NCBI GenBank assembly: GCA_020430865.1
Contig: JAGQIY010000971.1
Location: 1 to 9,012 of the forward strand
Length of the DNA: 9,012 bases
Direction of reading: 5' to 3'
Source: Myxococcales bacterium
GTDB taxonomy: Bacteria > Myxococcota > Polyangia > Polyangiales > Polyangiaceae
The notes beneath the pieces are model-generated. The model was not told the origin of the DNA and did not search any database. It saw only the letters and a list, made by a program, of their open reading frames with translations. Both the position numbers and the translations under genes were made by a program. This document shows, one piece after another, positions 1 to 7,054 of this stretch. Numbering within the stretch: the stretch's first letter is position 1; each line of letters starts with the position of its first letter.

Positions 1-1
1 C

Positions 2-898
2 GACACCTGGGAGCTGGTGCTCGACCACGACAGCTGCCAGAGCGGCGCCGACTGTGACAACGGCTTCTGCGTCGATGGCAACTGCTGCGAGGTCGAGAGC
101 TGTGGCAGCTGCGAGACCTGTGGGGACACGACCAATCCAGGCCTGTGCGTCCCGGTGGTCGACGCCCCCGATCACGACAGCTGCAACACGACTTGCGATT
201 CCTCGGGGCAATGTCAACCCGAGTGCAGCAGCGACGACGAGTGCCCAGGAGCCTGCAACGCGTGCCAGGCGGGTCGCTGCGAGGTGCTCGCCGACCAGCC
301 CGACCCCAGCGGCACGTGCAACGGCTATCTCTGCGATGGTGTGGACCCAGGGTGCCCCACGTTCTGCACCAACACCTCGGATTGCGTCGAAGGCGTGCCG
401 TGCAAGGGAGGCCTGTGCACGCTGCAGGGCGAGCCTTGCGACGACGCCTCCAGCTGCGGCGGTCTGACGTGCATCGACAACGTGTGTTGCGGATCGCCCT
501 GCGACGTCTGCGGCGTCTGCAGCGCGCTGCGCGGTTCCCCCGAGGACGGCGAGTGCTCCCCGGCCCCCAAGGGTTCCCCGGACGACGCCTGCCCCGTGGG
601 CTGTAGCGGCACGGAAACCGCTTGCCTGGACTCCGCCGCGCTCCCCGCCGGATCGCCTTGTGAGGAGAGCTCCGATTGCAGCTCGGGCTCTTGCGTCGCA
701 GGCAGCTGCTGCGATGACTCGCCAGCCGTCTGCGTTCAGAGCACGCGGGCAGAGACGCAGGCCCATGGCTTCGCGGCGGGTACCCCCCACGACTGCTTGT
801 GTCGCGCGGGCGCGCCCGCGGGTCGTACGGAGCCGCTTGGCCTGCTTGCACCACTGGGTGGGCTCGGCCTGTTGCTACGGCGGAGGAGGCGACCATGA
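2..898 (+). CDS. Cys-rich repeat surface protein with MYXO-CTERM sorting tail (5' partial)
   Basis: The frame is open to the window edge, so the N-terminus (and presumably a signal peptide) lies upstream; the GTG at 17 is probably not the true start. Counting from that GTG, 44 of 293 residues are cysteine. A module C-x5-C-x4-C-x4-CC occurs three times (residues 7-24, 141-158, 215-232), with a variant lacking the CC at 117-134; such disulfide-rich modules are common in myxobacterial extracellular proteins. The C-terminus has Cys260-x-Cys262, a hydrophobic helix at about 272-287 and five arginines (288-292), the tripartite MYXO-CTERM layout. In known MYXO-CTERM proteins the tail is removed by a myxosortase-type membrane protease and the protein is anchored at the cell surface through the invariant cysteine. 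I infer a surface-displayed, disulfide-stabilised adhesin or scaffold; no catalytic domain is visible in this part. Its stop codon overlaps the next start (ATGA), so it is translationally coupled to the lipoprotein gene. Confidence 0.85.
   Translation, partial: DTWELVLDHDSCQSGADCDNGFCVDGNCCEVESCGSCETCGDTTNPGLCVPVVDAPDHDSCNTTCDSSGQCQPECSSDDECPGACNACQAGRCEVLADQPDPSGTCNGYLCDGVDPGCPTFCTNTSDCVEGVPCKGGLCTLQGEPCDDASSCGGLTCIDNVCCGSPCDVCGVCSALRGSPEDGECSPAPKGSPDDACPVGCSGTETACLDSAALPAGSPCEESSDCSSGSCVAGSCCDDSPAVCVQSTRAETQAHGFAAGTPHDCLCRAGAPAGRTEPLGLLAPLGGLGLLLRRRRRP
882..889 (+). promoter_or_regulatory. Shine-Dalgarno of the lipoprotein gene, inside the poly-Arg codons
   Basis: GGAGGAGG ends 5 nt before the ATG at 895. 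These bases are also the CGG-AGG-AGG arginine codons of the preceding gene's MYXO-CTERM tail, so one stretch serves as protein sorting signal and ribosome binding site. It fixes the lipoprotein start at 895 rather than at the frame's upstream GTG (799). Confidence 0.8.
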
Positions 899-1635
899 AG
901 CTCCCCCTCCCCCCCAAACCCGCACGGAAACACTCATGGCTCACCCTCGGACGAGCAGGCATCGTCGGCGCGCTCGCGTTCGGCGCCGGGTTGTTTCTGC
1001 TCGGCTGCCCTGGGAGCTACGAACTGGACAGCGACGAACCCTGTCGCCAGGCAGGTTTCGCGATCGCGAGTCGCAACCAGGCATGCAGCGGCGACGCCGA
1101 CCGCGCCAACGCGCTCTACGAGCGCTTCGTCGACGAGTACGCATGCGCCGTCTCCAAGCCGACTCAGGCAGACTTTCGCTGCGCGTACAACGTCAATGCG
1201 CTGGACTGCCAGCGGGTCGAGACGCTGGGAGACGACCTCTCGGGATATCTCGCTGCGAGAGGCTGCATCCTGATCCTGCAGCGCAAGGACGGCGAACCGA
1301 TGCCCCTCGAAGGCCTGGGTCCCGACGGTCTGAATCCGCTGACCAGAAGCCGGCGCTGCGCCGACGTGCTGTGGCGCCTGGCGGAGTTCGAGTCCGCCTG
1401 CGGAGACGCCGAGCGACCCATCGACCTCTACGTACTGATCGCCGCCGACCTCGAACCGGACCATCGCTGCGATGAGGGCGCGAGTGAGGCTGACCTGGCT
1501 TCTTGCCTCACGGATTTGAACGGGAAGCGCTGCGTCGACTTCGCCATCGCGCGGGACTTGTTGAGTGCGACACCCAGCTGTCAGAAGCTGCTCCCAAAGC
1601 TACGAGCCCAGGGAACTTCCGGAGCGCCCCAATGA
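895..1635 (+). CDS. Outer-membrane lipoprotein with duplicated six-cysteine module
   Basis: 246 aa. A basic N-region (residues 1-20) and hydrophobic stretch (21-37) end in the lipobox L35-L36-G37-C38, so Lgt/LspA processing and lipid attachment at Cys38 are expected; the +2 residue is Pro, not Asp, which favours Lol transport to the outer membrane. The mature part is two tandem copies of one module. Cysteines fall at 50, 64, 84, 96, 105, 124 and at 155, 169, 192, 204, 213, 229, giving spacings 14-20-12-9-19 and 14-23-12-9-16. Both copies share an Ala-Cys at the second cysteine, a Leu-Tyr pair after it and an Ala-Asp before the fourth. Each copy looks mostly helical and could hold three disulfides. 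I do not recognise the family. The start is set by the GGAGGAGG site and the ATGA overlap with the upstream gene; the stop overlaps the next start in the same way, so the gene is the middle member of an operon. Confidence 0.85.
   Translation: MKLPLPPKPARKHSWLTLGRAGIVGALAFGAGLFLLGCPGSYELDSDEPCRQAGFAIASRNQACSGDADRANALYERFVDEYACAVSKPTQADFRCAYNVNALDCQRVETLGDDLSGYLAARGCILILQRKDGEPMPLEGLGPDGLNPLTRSRRCADVLWRLAEFESACGDAERPIDLYVLIAADLEPDHRCDEGASEADLASCLTDLNGKRCVDFAIARDLLSATPSCQKLLPKLRAQGTSGAPQ
1621..1624 (+). promoter_or_regulatory. Shine-Dalgarno of the barrel-like protein gene
   Basis: GGAG lies 7 nt upstream of the ATG at 1632, inside the end of the lipoprotein gene. With the ATGA overlap it supports 1632 as the start rather than the longer frame opening at 1503, which would place extra residues before the signal peptide. 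Confidence 0.6.
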
Positions 1636-2927
1636 ACCGCCGCTGGATGCTCGCCGGCCTGGTCGCGTGCGTCCTGTGGCTCTCCCCTCTGCGTGCTTCT
1701 GCCCAGGACGTGTGCAGTGGCGACGACAAGATCATCCGCGGCACGGTCGCGCACAACCTGATGTACGGAGCCATCAACACCAACTCGAGCGTGTTTGGCG
1801 CCACCGCGCTGGTCGAGCAACACCTGCTGCCTGAACTCTCCCTCTCGAACAGCGTCGCCGCCGCGCACTACACCGTCACCTACATCCCCGCGGCACTTCG
1901 AGTGCCCACCTGCGACCTGCGCATGCAGAAGATCGACCTCTCGGGGGGCGCGTTTGGCGCTGGCTTGAACTTCGGCGCGCTCAAGCTGTATTTCGCCGGT
2001 AGCACCACGACCCACCAGTTCGCCTCGGACAAGGCCAACGAGCGAGTGGCGAGCCCGTTCTACGGCGCCGGGTTCATCCTGGGCTCCCCCATCGGCTTCT
2101 TCAAGCGGCGCTTCGAACGGGACGATCTATCCCTGACCTTCGACGCCCTGCTGGGAGCTCAGCTAGACGAGCCGGACATCGGCAGCATCTCGGCAGCCTA
2201 CGTGGCTTCGAAGGGTTTCTACACGAACCTCTCGGAGCATCACCTGCACACGTTCATTGGTCTCGTGTATCAGGAGGCGGCGGACAGCATCGAGCAAGGC
2301 CTGGAGGAACAGAAAGACGACCCGCTCGATCGCATCCCCTACCTCAAGGCGGGTCTGGCCAACCTGGACTGGCTAGTCGGCGACGCGCGTGAGACCATCG
2401 GTTCCACGAGGATCTTCGCACGGCGACTGAAGTACCAGGGGATCGCGCCGTCCAACGTCCCTCGAGATCAGGTCGACGAGGTCAAGTCCCAGAGCCTCGA
2501 CTTCGCCACCGCACACCTGGAACAGTACGGGCTCCTGAAGCTGTTGAATGTCTCCGTGGCTGGCGCCTGGGCGCCGGAGCCGTTCATTCATGAGCTCACC
2601 CTCTCGGTGGGCCAGGGCATGCCCGAGGACATGATGCTCGAGAACATGCGGGAGGATGGCGTGGACCACGACGCCGAGAGTTCCTTCTTCGGGATGCGCG
2701 CCGCGGTCGGCATGGTTCGCATGCCGAAGCTCTGGTACTACGGCGTCGAGGGTGGCCCGCTTTTTCGATTCAGCGTCGACCTGATGATGGGCGGTCAGGA
2801 TCCGGAGCACGACTCCTACAACATGTTCTTTCTGACCATTGGCATGAACACCCCCGAAACCCTGGCGCTGTTCCCCTTCGCTCAGAACTCGGGGTTCATG
2901 AAGATGAGCGGGAGCTTCGTCTTCTGA
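1632..2927 (+). CDS. Exported protein, probable outer-membrane beta-barrel
   Basis: 431 aa. The first 24 residues form a signal peptide: Arg3-Arg4, a hydrophobic core, and an Ala-Ser-Ala site before Gln25. The chain has alternating hydrophobic/polar stretches suited to amphipathic strands (about 36-60, 100-125, 140-175, 185-212, 303-330, 350-385, 395-431) and ends in Ser-Phe-Val-Phe; a terminal Phe in the last strand is the usual BamA recognition signal of outer-membrane barrels. A more helical, charged segment at about 212-300 interrupts this, so it could be a barrel with a large helical insert. No named family is recognised. Cys28 and Cys94 are probably the only cysteines of the mature protein, unlike the two Cys-rich partners upstream. 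As last gene of the three-gene operon it may form the membrane-embedded part of a complex with the lipoprotein and the surface protein; that is inference. Confidence 0.75.
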   Translation: MNRRWMLAGLVACVLWLSPLRASAQDVCSGDDKIIRGTVAHNLMYGAINTNSSVFGATALVEQHLLPELSLSNSVAAAHYTVTYIPAALRVPTCDLRMQKIDLSGGAFGAGLNFGALKLYFAGSTTTHQFASDKANERVASPFYGAGFILGSPIGFFKRRFERDDLSLTFDALLGAQLDEPDIGSISAAYVASKGFYTNLSEHHLHTFIGLVYQEAADSIEQGLEEQKDDPLDRIPYLKAGLANLDWLVGDARETIGSTRIFARRLKYQGIAPSNVPRDQVDEVKSQSLDFATAHLEQYGLLKLLNVSVAGAWAPEPFIHELTLSVGQGMPEDMMLENMREDGVDHDAESSFFGMRAAVGMVRMPKLWYYGVEGGPLFRFSVDLMMGGQDPEHDSYNMFFLTIGMNTPETLALFPFAQNSGFMKMSGSFVF

Positions 2928-3046
2928 CGCGTCCTGCCCGTCACTCACTCGTCGACGGATCACGTCACCGGCAGCCTCGAGCAAGCCAACGTCTCACCGG
3001 TTCACGCCATGAGCCTCACCCACGCATACGCTTCACTCGGCTTCGC
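2928..3046. other. Convergent intergenic gap, no clear terminator
   Basis: This 119-bp gap separates the convergent barrel and kinase genes. An 8-bp palindrome GACGCGTC (2926-2933) touches the stop codon. I see no strong hairpin with a T-run and no small gene. Confidence 0.5.
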
Positions 3047-5062
3047 TCACGGTTCCTGGATCGGAACGCGCACGACCAGCTCGGCGCCGCCCTCGGCGGG
3101 GGCTTCGATGGTCAGCTCCGCATGAATCGCCGCGCAGCGCTCGCGAATGCTGATCAGGCCGAGGCCCTGCGCCCGCGAGATGTCGAAGCGCACCCCATCG
3201 TTGACGACGCTGAACTCGAGAAAGTCGCCATCACGGCTGGCAGACACGCTGATCAGCTCGCCTCTCCCATGCACCCAGGCGTTCTTCAGCGCCTCCTGGG
3301 CAATGCGGTAGAGGTGGAGCTCCGCCTCGCGGCCGAGCAAGCCATCGATGTCGCGGATCTCGGCATCGACGATCAAGCCTTCGCGCTCGGGGAAGTCGTC
3401 CACCAGACCTCTGAGCGCCGCGGTCAGTCCGACTCGATCGAGGCGCTCGGGGTGCAGCCCGTGACTGATGCTGCGGGTCTCCTGAATGCCCAGCTGGATC
3501 AGCTCCGCCACGCGAGCGAGCTCTTCATGTTGCCCCGCGGTAAAATGGGGCTTCAGGCTCTTGGTTTGGCGCTCCACCAGCGCCTTGGCGCCGCTCAGCA
3601 ACTGCCCGAGGCCATCGTGGAGGTCTCGGGCCACGCGACGACGCTCGGCGTCGGTCGCTGCCATCATGCGCGTCAGCCCAGCCGCCCGCTCCTGAGCAAG
3701 GCGCACGTCGCGGTCCGCGCGCGCGCGCCGCGCTGCCTCCTCCGCCCTCGCCTTCTCTGCCTGCAGGAGGCGGACGCGATAGGCCAGCGCCAGGGAGAGC
3801 AGCACCGCCTCGCTCCCGACGCCGAACTGCGGCAGGAACTCGGTCAAGGCGTTGTAGGGCAGGACGCCGAAGTAGCGCAGGACGTACGCCGCGCTGCTCA
3901 GCAGCAGCGCGCCCCACGCCGTCAAGTAGATGGGCGCCAGCGGGTGACGCCTCTTCAGCCAGAGCCAGATCCCCGCAGAAAGGACCGCGATGAAGCTCGC
4001 AAGCTGGGACAGCCCGGCCAGGCTATCCCCGAAGCGCCCGTCACTGAGCAACACCGTGACGGCGCCAACCAGCGGAGACACGGCGATCCACTTCAACAGC
4101 CTGTCCAGGCGTGGCGCCAGGCTCGACGTGGCGAACAGCAGCCGGAAAAAACCGGTGACCCCGATGATGATCACCCAGTGAATGACCACCGTCGTCAGCT
4201 CCCAGCGCCGCGCTATCAACTCGCCGAACGCGATCGAGAACGGCACCTCGCCGATGTGCGCGTTACGCACGAAGAAGAAGAACAGCGTCGAGCCGACATG
4301 CACGACGTAGTAGCCATAGGCCCCATCCCGCAGGGAGACGAACAGCGTCAGGTTGTAGAGCAAGAGCGCGAGCAGCGTGCCGTAGAAGAGGCCGTGAGCC
4401 AGCTGCGCGAGCGAGTAGGCGGAGTCGAAGCGCTCGTGCGTCGACACTTCGGCGGTGAGCGCCTGCAGGCGCCCACGATACTTGAGATACAGGACCGCCG
4501 GCGCGTCCCGGCGCAGGTCGAGTTCCAGGGTGAGTCCACGTCGAGGATAGCGCCGGGGCGCTAGCCGCGAGTAGAGCTCTTGGTGGTCGAAGTCCTCCGG
4601 GCGCAGCGTGCCCGGGTCACCGCTCGACGACGCGAAATAGGACTCGACGTAGTCGGGCATCGGGTGGGGCTGCCAGAACCTCCACTGCCGCACGGAAGTA
4701 CGGTTGACCAGCACGACCCGCACCCAGGCCGCCTTCCAGCGGAAATCGAGCCGCGGGCGCTCGCTCTCCACTGCCTCGAAGCGCCCGGCCGCGAAGGCGG
4801 CCCGGGCGGCTGCGAAGTCGATGGTGTCCTCGGGGTCGGGCAGCAGCCACATTCCGTCGCCCAGGGGATAGCTCTGCGAGGTGTCCCATAGCTCGAGCTG
4901 TCTCGGCGCTTCGCCAGCCTCCTCCGGAGACGCCCCGCGAGAAGCGCCGGGCCAGAGCGCCAGTCCTAGCGCGATCAGCAACCCGAGCGCCGGGGCGCGA
5001 CGGCACCAGCGCCGCGCTGAGGCGGCGAGGCGGCGACTCCAGATGGCCAGCGCGGGGGACAC
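3047..5062 (-). CDS. 7TM-DISM sensor histidine kinase (HisKA_3 / HATPase_c)
   Basis: 671 aa. The order is: signal/first hydrophobic segment (about 22-43); periplasmic DISMED2-like sensor (about 55-205, with the typical tryptophan-rich strands near 110-130); a block of about seven membrane helices (216-430); a charged coiled coil (430-468); a HisKA_3 dimerisation domain with phospho-acceptor His482 in the R-D-L-H-D motif; the conserved L-H-P...L...G-L segment (536-545); and a HATPase_c domain with N-box Asn594, G1 box 621-626 and G2 box Gly-Leu-Gly-Leu 633-636. Known relatives sense small extracellular ligands and phosphorylate a LuxR/NarL-type response regulator. None is in the window, so this is an orphan kinase. 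Oddity: the G1 box reads Asn-Asp-Gly-Val-Arg-Phe, with Asn where the adenine-binding Asp usually stands and Arg for the second Gly. The start is GTG at 5062 with only a weak ribosome site; later in-frame starts would cut into the signal segment. Confidence 0.9.
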   Translation of the reverse strand: MSPALAIWSRRLAASARRWCRRAPALGLLIALGLALWPGASRGASPEEAGEAPRQLELWDTSQSYPLGDGMWLLPDPEDTIDFAAARAAFAAGRFEAVESERPRLDFRWKAAWVRVVLVNRTSVRQWRFWQPHPMPDYVESYFASSSGDPGTLRPEDFDHQELYSRLAPRRYPRRGLTLELDLRRDAPAVLYLKYRGRLQALTAEVSTHERFDSAYSLAQLAHGLFYGTLLALLLYNLTLFVSLRDGAYGYYVVHVGSTLFFFFVRNAHIGEVPFSIAFGELIARRWELTTVVIHWVIIIGVTGFFRLLFATSSLAPRLDRLLKWIAVSPLVGAVTVLLSDGRFGDSLAGLSQLASFIAVLSAGIWLWLKRRHPLAPIYLTAWGALLLSSAAYVLRYFGVLPYNALTEFLPQFGVGSEAVLLSLALAYRVRLLQAEKARAEEAARRARADRDVRLAQERAAGLTRMMAATDAERRRVARDLHDGLGQLLSGAKALVERQTKSLKPHFTAGQHEELARVAELIQLGIQETRSISHGLHPERLDRVGLTAALRGLVDDFPEREGLIVDAEIRDIDGLLGREAELHLYRIAQEALKNAWVHGRGELISVSASRDGDFLEFSVVNDGVRFDISRAQGLGLISIRERCAAIHAELTIEAPAEGGAELVVRVPIQEP

Positions 5063-5166
5063 CGGAAAGACACTAGCCTCGAACCGGGAGGTGATGGGAA
5101 GCGCTCTGCTCCGGCGGGGCCGCGACGCGGATTGTCCAGCCGTTGCTTCTCTGCCAGGCTTGTCGG
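5063..5166. promoter_or_regulatory. Divergent intergenic region between kinase and peptidase-like gene
   Basis: The two genes start back to back 104 bp apart, so promoters for both should lie here. I cannot point to convincing -35/-10 boxes on either strand. The only symmetry is a short CGGC-GGG-GCCG dyad near 5112-5122. Shared regulation is possible but not shown. Confidence 0.45.
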
Positions 5167-6141
5167 ATGGAGTACCTGCCCGACGTCGATGGCATCAAGG
5201 CCGTGGTTCGCCGCTTCGGTGGCCTGCTCGCTGAGCTCGCCGAGGAGCTCGGCGAGCGCCCCCTGGTCCTGCCCAACGCCAAGTACTTCCCCGACGAGTT
5301 CGCGCCCAACGCCAGGGGCGCTCGCCGGTTGCTGCGCCGCATGCAGCGCCACGCCGGCCTGGACGACGTGCCCCTCGAGCTGGAGCTGATCGGCGAGAGC
5401 GAGGAGAGCGGCGGGAGCTGCGGCAGCGGGGGCTGTGGAAGCGGTTCTTGCAGCACCACCGACTCAGCGGGCGAACTTCAGCGCTTGGTTCCTCGAGGAG
5501 ACGGCTGGCTGCTACGGGTGCTGGCGGCAGAGCTGAAGTACCCCGTTCAGCTGACGACGAACCTGGCCATCGCGCTGGGCCACGTCTTCCTCTTCGAGAC
5601 CGCGGAGGAAGGCACCTCGCCGGCCGAGCTCGAGGTAAACGCCGAGTTCGCCGCCGTCGGGCTCGGCTTCGGAGTGCTGCTCTTGGAGGGGTCGCACATC
5701 TACTCCAAGAGCTGCGGCGGCCCCCAGGTCGTGAAGCTCACCCGCCTCAGCCTGGGTGAGCTAGCCATCGCGACGGCGCTGTTCGCGAGCTGGCAGCAGA
5801 AGAGCCTCCGGGGCGCGCTGCGGGAGCTGTCGACGACGCAGACCGCGGTGCTCAAGGAGGCCGACGCCCTCCTGGCCTCGAACCCCCGGATCGCAGAGCT
5901 GCTACGCAGCGCCCCGGACGCGCTGGCCAACGGCAACTTCGAGCTCGAGGACTCGAAGCCGTGGCTGATGCGGCTCTTCAATCGCAAGGCCGACGACCAG
6001 GTCCCGGAGACGCTCGAAGAGATGGAGGCCTACGCAGCGCGCATGGGCGCGGCGAAGGCCAAGCAGAGCTCGAGACGGCGGGACCCGAAGCGCGACGAGC
6101 TGCGAGCGCTGGTCGAAGAGGCGCTGGCCGAGGAGGGCTGA
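5167..6141 (+). CDS. Degenerate HExxH metallopeptidase-like protein with Gly/Ser/Cys insert
   Basis: 324 aa, no signal peptide, so probably cytosolic. From memory of the family, the layout matches an uncharacterised bacterial group with an N-terminal motif like FFPD (here Tyr40-Phe-Pro-Asp43), then an Ala-His-Glu-Leu-Gly-His zinc motif, then a conserved Asp/Glu-rich helix leading into a Gly-Leu-Gly-hydrophobic segment. The matching region here is Leu133-Ala-Ile-Ala-Leu-Gly-His139 followed by Glu-Leu-Glu-Val-Asn (154-158) and Gly-Leu-Gly (165-167). The first His and the catalytic Glu are replaced by Ile and Ala, so a standard zincin site is absent and a non-catalytic role is likely. A linker at 82-95 carries three Gly/Ser-spaced cysteines (85, 90, 95). 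The C-terminus (277-324) is charged and helical. The start chosen is the ATG at 5167; the frame can extend to a TTG at 5143, which would add a Cys-x2-Cys. The ribosome site is weak. The family link is inference. Confidence 0.6.
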   Translation: MEYLPDVDGIKAVVRRFGGLLAELAEELGERPLVLPNAKYFPDEFAPNARGARRLLRRMQRHAGLDDVPLELELIGESEESGGSCGSGGCGSGSCSTTDSAGELQRLVPRGDGWLLRVLAAELKYPVQLTTNLAIALGHVFLFETAEEGTSPAELEVNAEFAAVGLGFGVLLLEGSHIYSKSCGGPQVVKLTRLSLGELAIATALFASWQQKSLRGALRELSTTQTAVLKEADALLASNPRIAELLRSAPDALANGNFELEDSKPWLMRLFNRKADDQVPETLEEMEAYAARMGAAKAKQSSRRRDPKRDELRALVEEALAEEG

Positions 6142-6168
6142 GCGCCCAAGCCGACGATCGTCGGCGCT
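6141..6168. terminator. Palindrome between convergent genes, probable two-way terminator
   Basis: Bases 6150-6165 are a perfect 16-bp palindrome (GCCGACGATCGTCGGC). AGCGCC at 6141-6146 can instead pair with GGCGCT at 6163-6168. It fills the 28-bp gap between two convergent stop codons. There is no T-run, so it is either a non-canonical terminator or a protein-binding palindrome. Confidence 0.55.
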
Positions 6169-6169
6169 C

Positions 6170-7030
6170 CTACTGGCACGTGCAGCGGTTGCCCACGCCT
6201 GAAGCCCGGTTGTGACCGTACATGGAGCAACAGGTCATGCAGTTGTCCGATGAGCTGTACCCGCAGGGTTGCGCGAGCGACGCCTGGGGTACGTCGGCTC
6301 CAACCAGCAGCGAGTCGAAGAGCGTCTTGAGATCGCCCTTGGAGCCCAGCTCCTCGGGCTTCTCTCCCATGCCGAACCCCGCCTCCGCCATGACCACGAA
6401 GAGCAAGCCACGCTTGGCTCCTGCCTCCTCGGGGATCGCGATGTAGCGGATCAACATGGTCGACTCGCCGACCTTGGTGCGCACGGACATCTGCGCGTCG
6501 TAGGCGTCGCGGCCGGCGACCCTGGCGGGGCCTCGCTTCACGTTCTTGGGCCCGGTGATGTCCAGGTCGTCGATGATGCCCTTCGCCCCCTTCTCGTGGC
6601 TCCACCAGGTGAAGGTCGCCTTGGCTCCCTCGACGGACATCACGTCCGTCACCTGCCGGCTCTTGGTCATCACCGCGAAGCTGCCGTCCTTGCGCGAATC
6701 CTTGAGTGTCCACTGCGCGGGGTAGTCCACGGAGAACGCGGTGAAGTTGTCGAACAGCTTGCCGCCGGACTCGAGCCCAGAGCGCTCGTTGACGAAGCGA
6801 CTCCCCGACTGCGGCGCCGCTGGTAGCGGCGCGACCGACGACTGGGCAGGCGCCGCGGCTGCGGCGGGTGTCGTTTCCGCGCTGTCACTTCCGAGCGCCG
6901 CCAGGAAGCCGAGCAGCACCACGAACGCGCCGCCCGCGACCACGAAGAGCAAGCACCCTCCCCCCAAGATCCAGGGCAAGGCGGACTTCTTGGGCGGAGG
7001 CTGGACCCCGCCCTGGTAGTGGTACTGCAT
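6170..7030 (-). CDS. Single-helix membrane protein with exported domain and six-Cys C-terminal tail
   Basis: 286 aa from the ATG at 7030, preceded by a GGGGG-containing weak ribosome site; the frame can extend 18 residues upstream (7084), but the extension is arginine-rich and looks non-coding. A short proline-rich cytoplasmic head (1-17) is followed by a membrane helix (18-46), an Ala/Pro/Ser-rich low-complexity linker (47-77) and a globular domain (about 90-245). That domain contains Phe-Ser-Val-Asp-Tyr-Pro-x2-Trp (99-107), the strand-turn typical of PsbP/DcrB-like folds, often found in small exported bacterial proteins of unknown role. The last 31 residues form a separate cysteine module: C256, C264, C267, C268, C283, C285 (pattern C-x7-C-x2-CC-x14-C-x-C) with glycines before the final pair. 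This resembles a small disulfide-bonded knot on the outer side of the membrane. Function is not known; the gene stands alone. Confidence 0.75.
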   Translation of the reverse strand: MQYHYQGGVQPPPKKSALPWILGGGCLLFVVAGGAFVVLLGFLAALGSDSAETTPAAAAAPAQSSVAPLPAAPQSGSRFVNERSGLESGGKLFDNFTAFSVDYPAQWTLKDSRKDGSFAVMTKSRQVTDVMSVEGAKATFTWWSHEKGAKGIIDDLDITGPKNVKRGPARVAGRDAYDAQMSVRTKVGESTMLIRYIAIPEEAGAKRGLLFVVMAEAGFGMGEKPEELGSKGDLKTLFDSLLVGADVPQASLAQPCGYSSSDNCMTCCSMYGHNRASGVGNRCTCQ

Positions 7031-7054
7031 GGAAACCCCCAACAGGCAATGGCG

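Noticed and set aside
660..1475. 271-aa plus-strand frame overlapping the surface protein and lipoprotein genes
   Set aside because: It is Arg-rich with no motif and overlaps two well-supported genes linked by ATGA.
1632..1675. Possible lipobox Leu-Val-Ala-Cys13 in the barrel-like protein
   Set aside because: The hydrophobic core continues past Cys13 to a good Ala-Ser-Ala signal peptidase I site before Gln25, so the position is too early and internal for a lipobox.
3122..4564. 480-aa open frame on the plus strand, antisense to the histidine kinase
   Set aside because: The minus-strand kinase has every expected domain and motif. The antisense frame is rich in Arg/Gln/Ala/Glu with no recognisable motif, as expected from GC-rich codon bias on the opposite strand.
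5143..5166. TTG start giving an N-terminal Cys-x2-Cys on the peptidase-like protein
   Set aside because: An ATG lies eight codons downstream and TTG has no better ribosome site; homologue starts would be needed to revive it.
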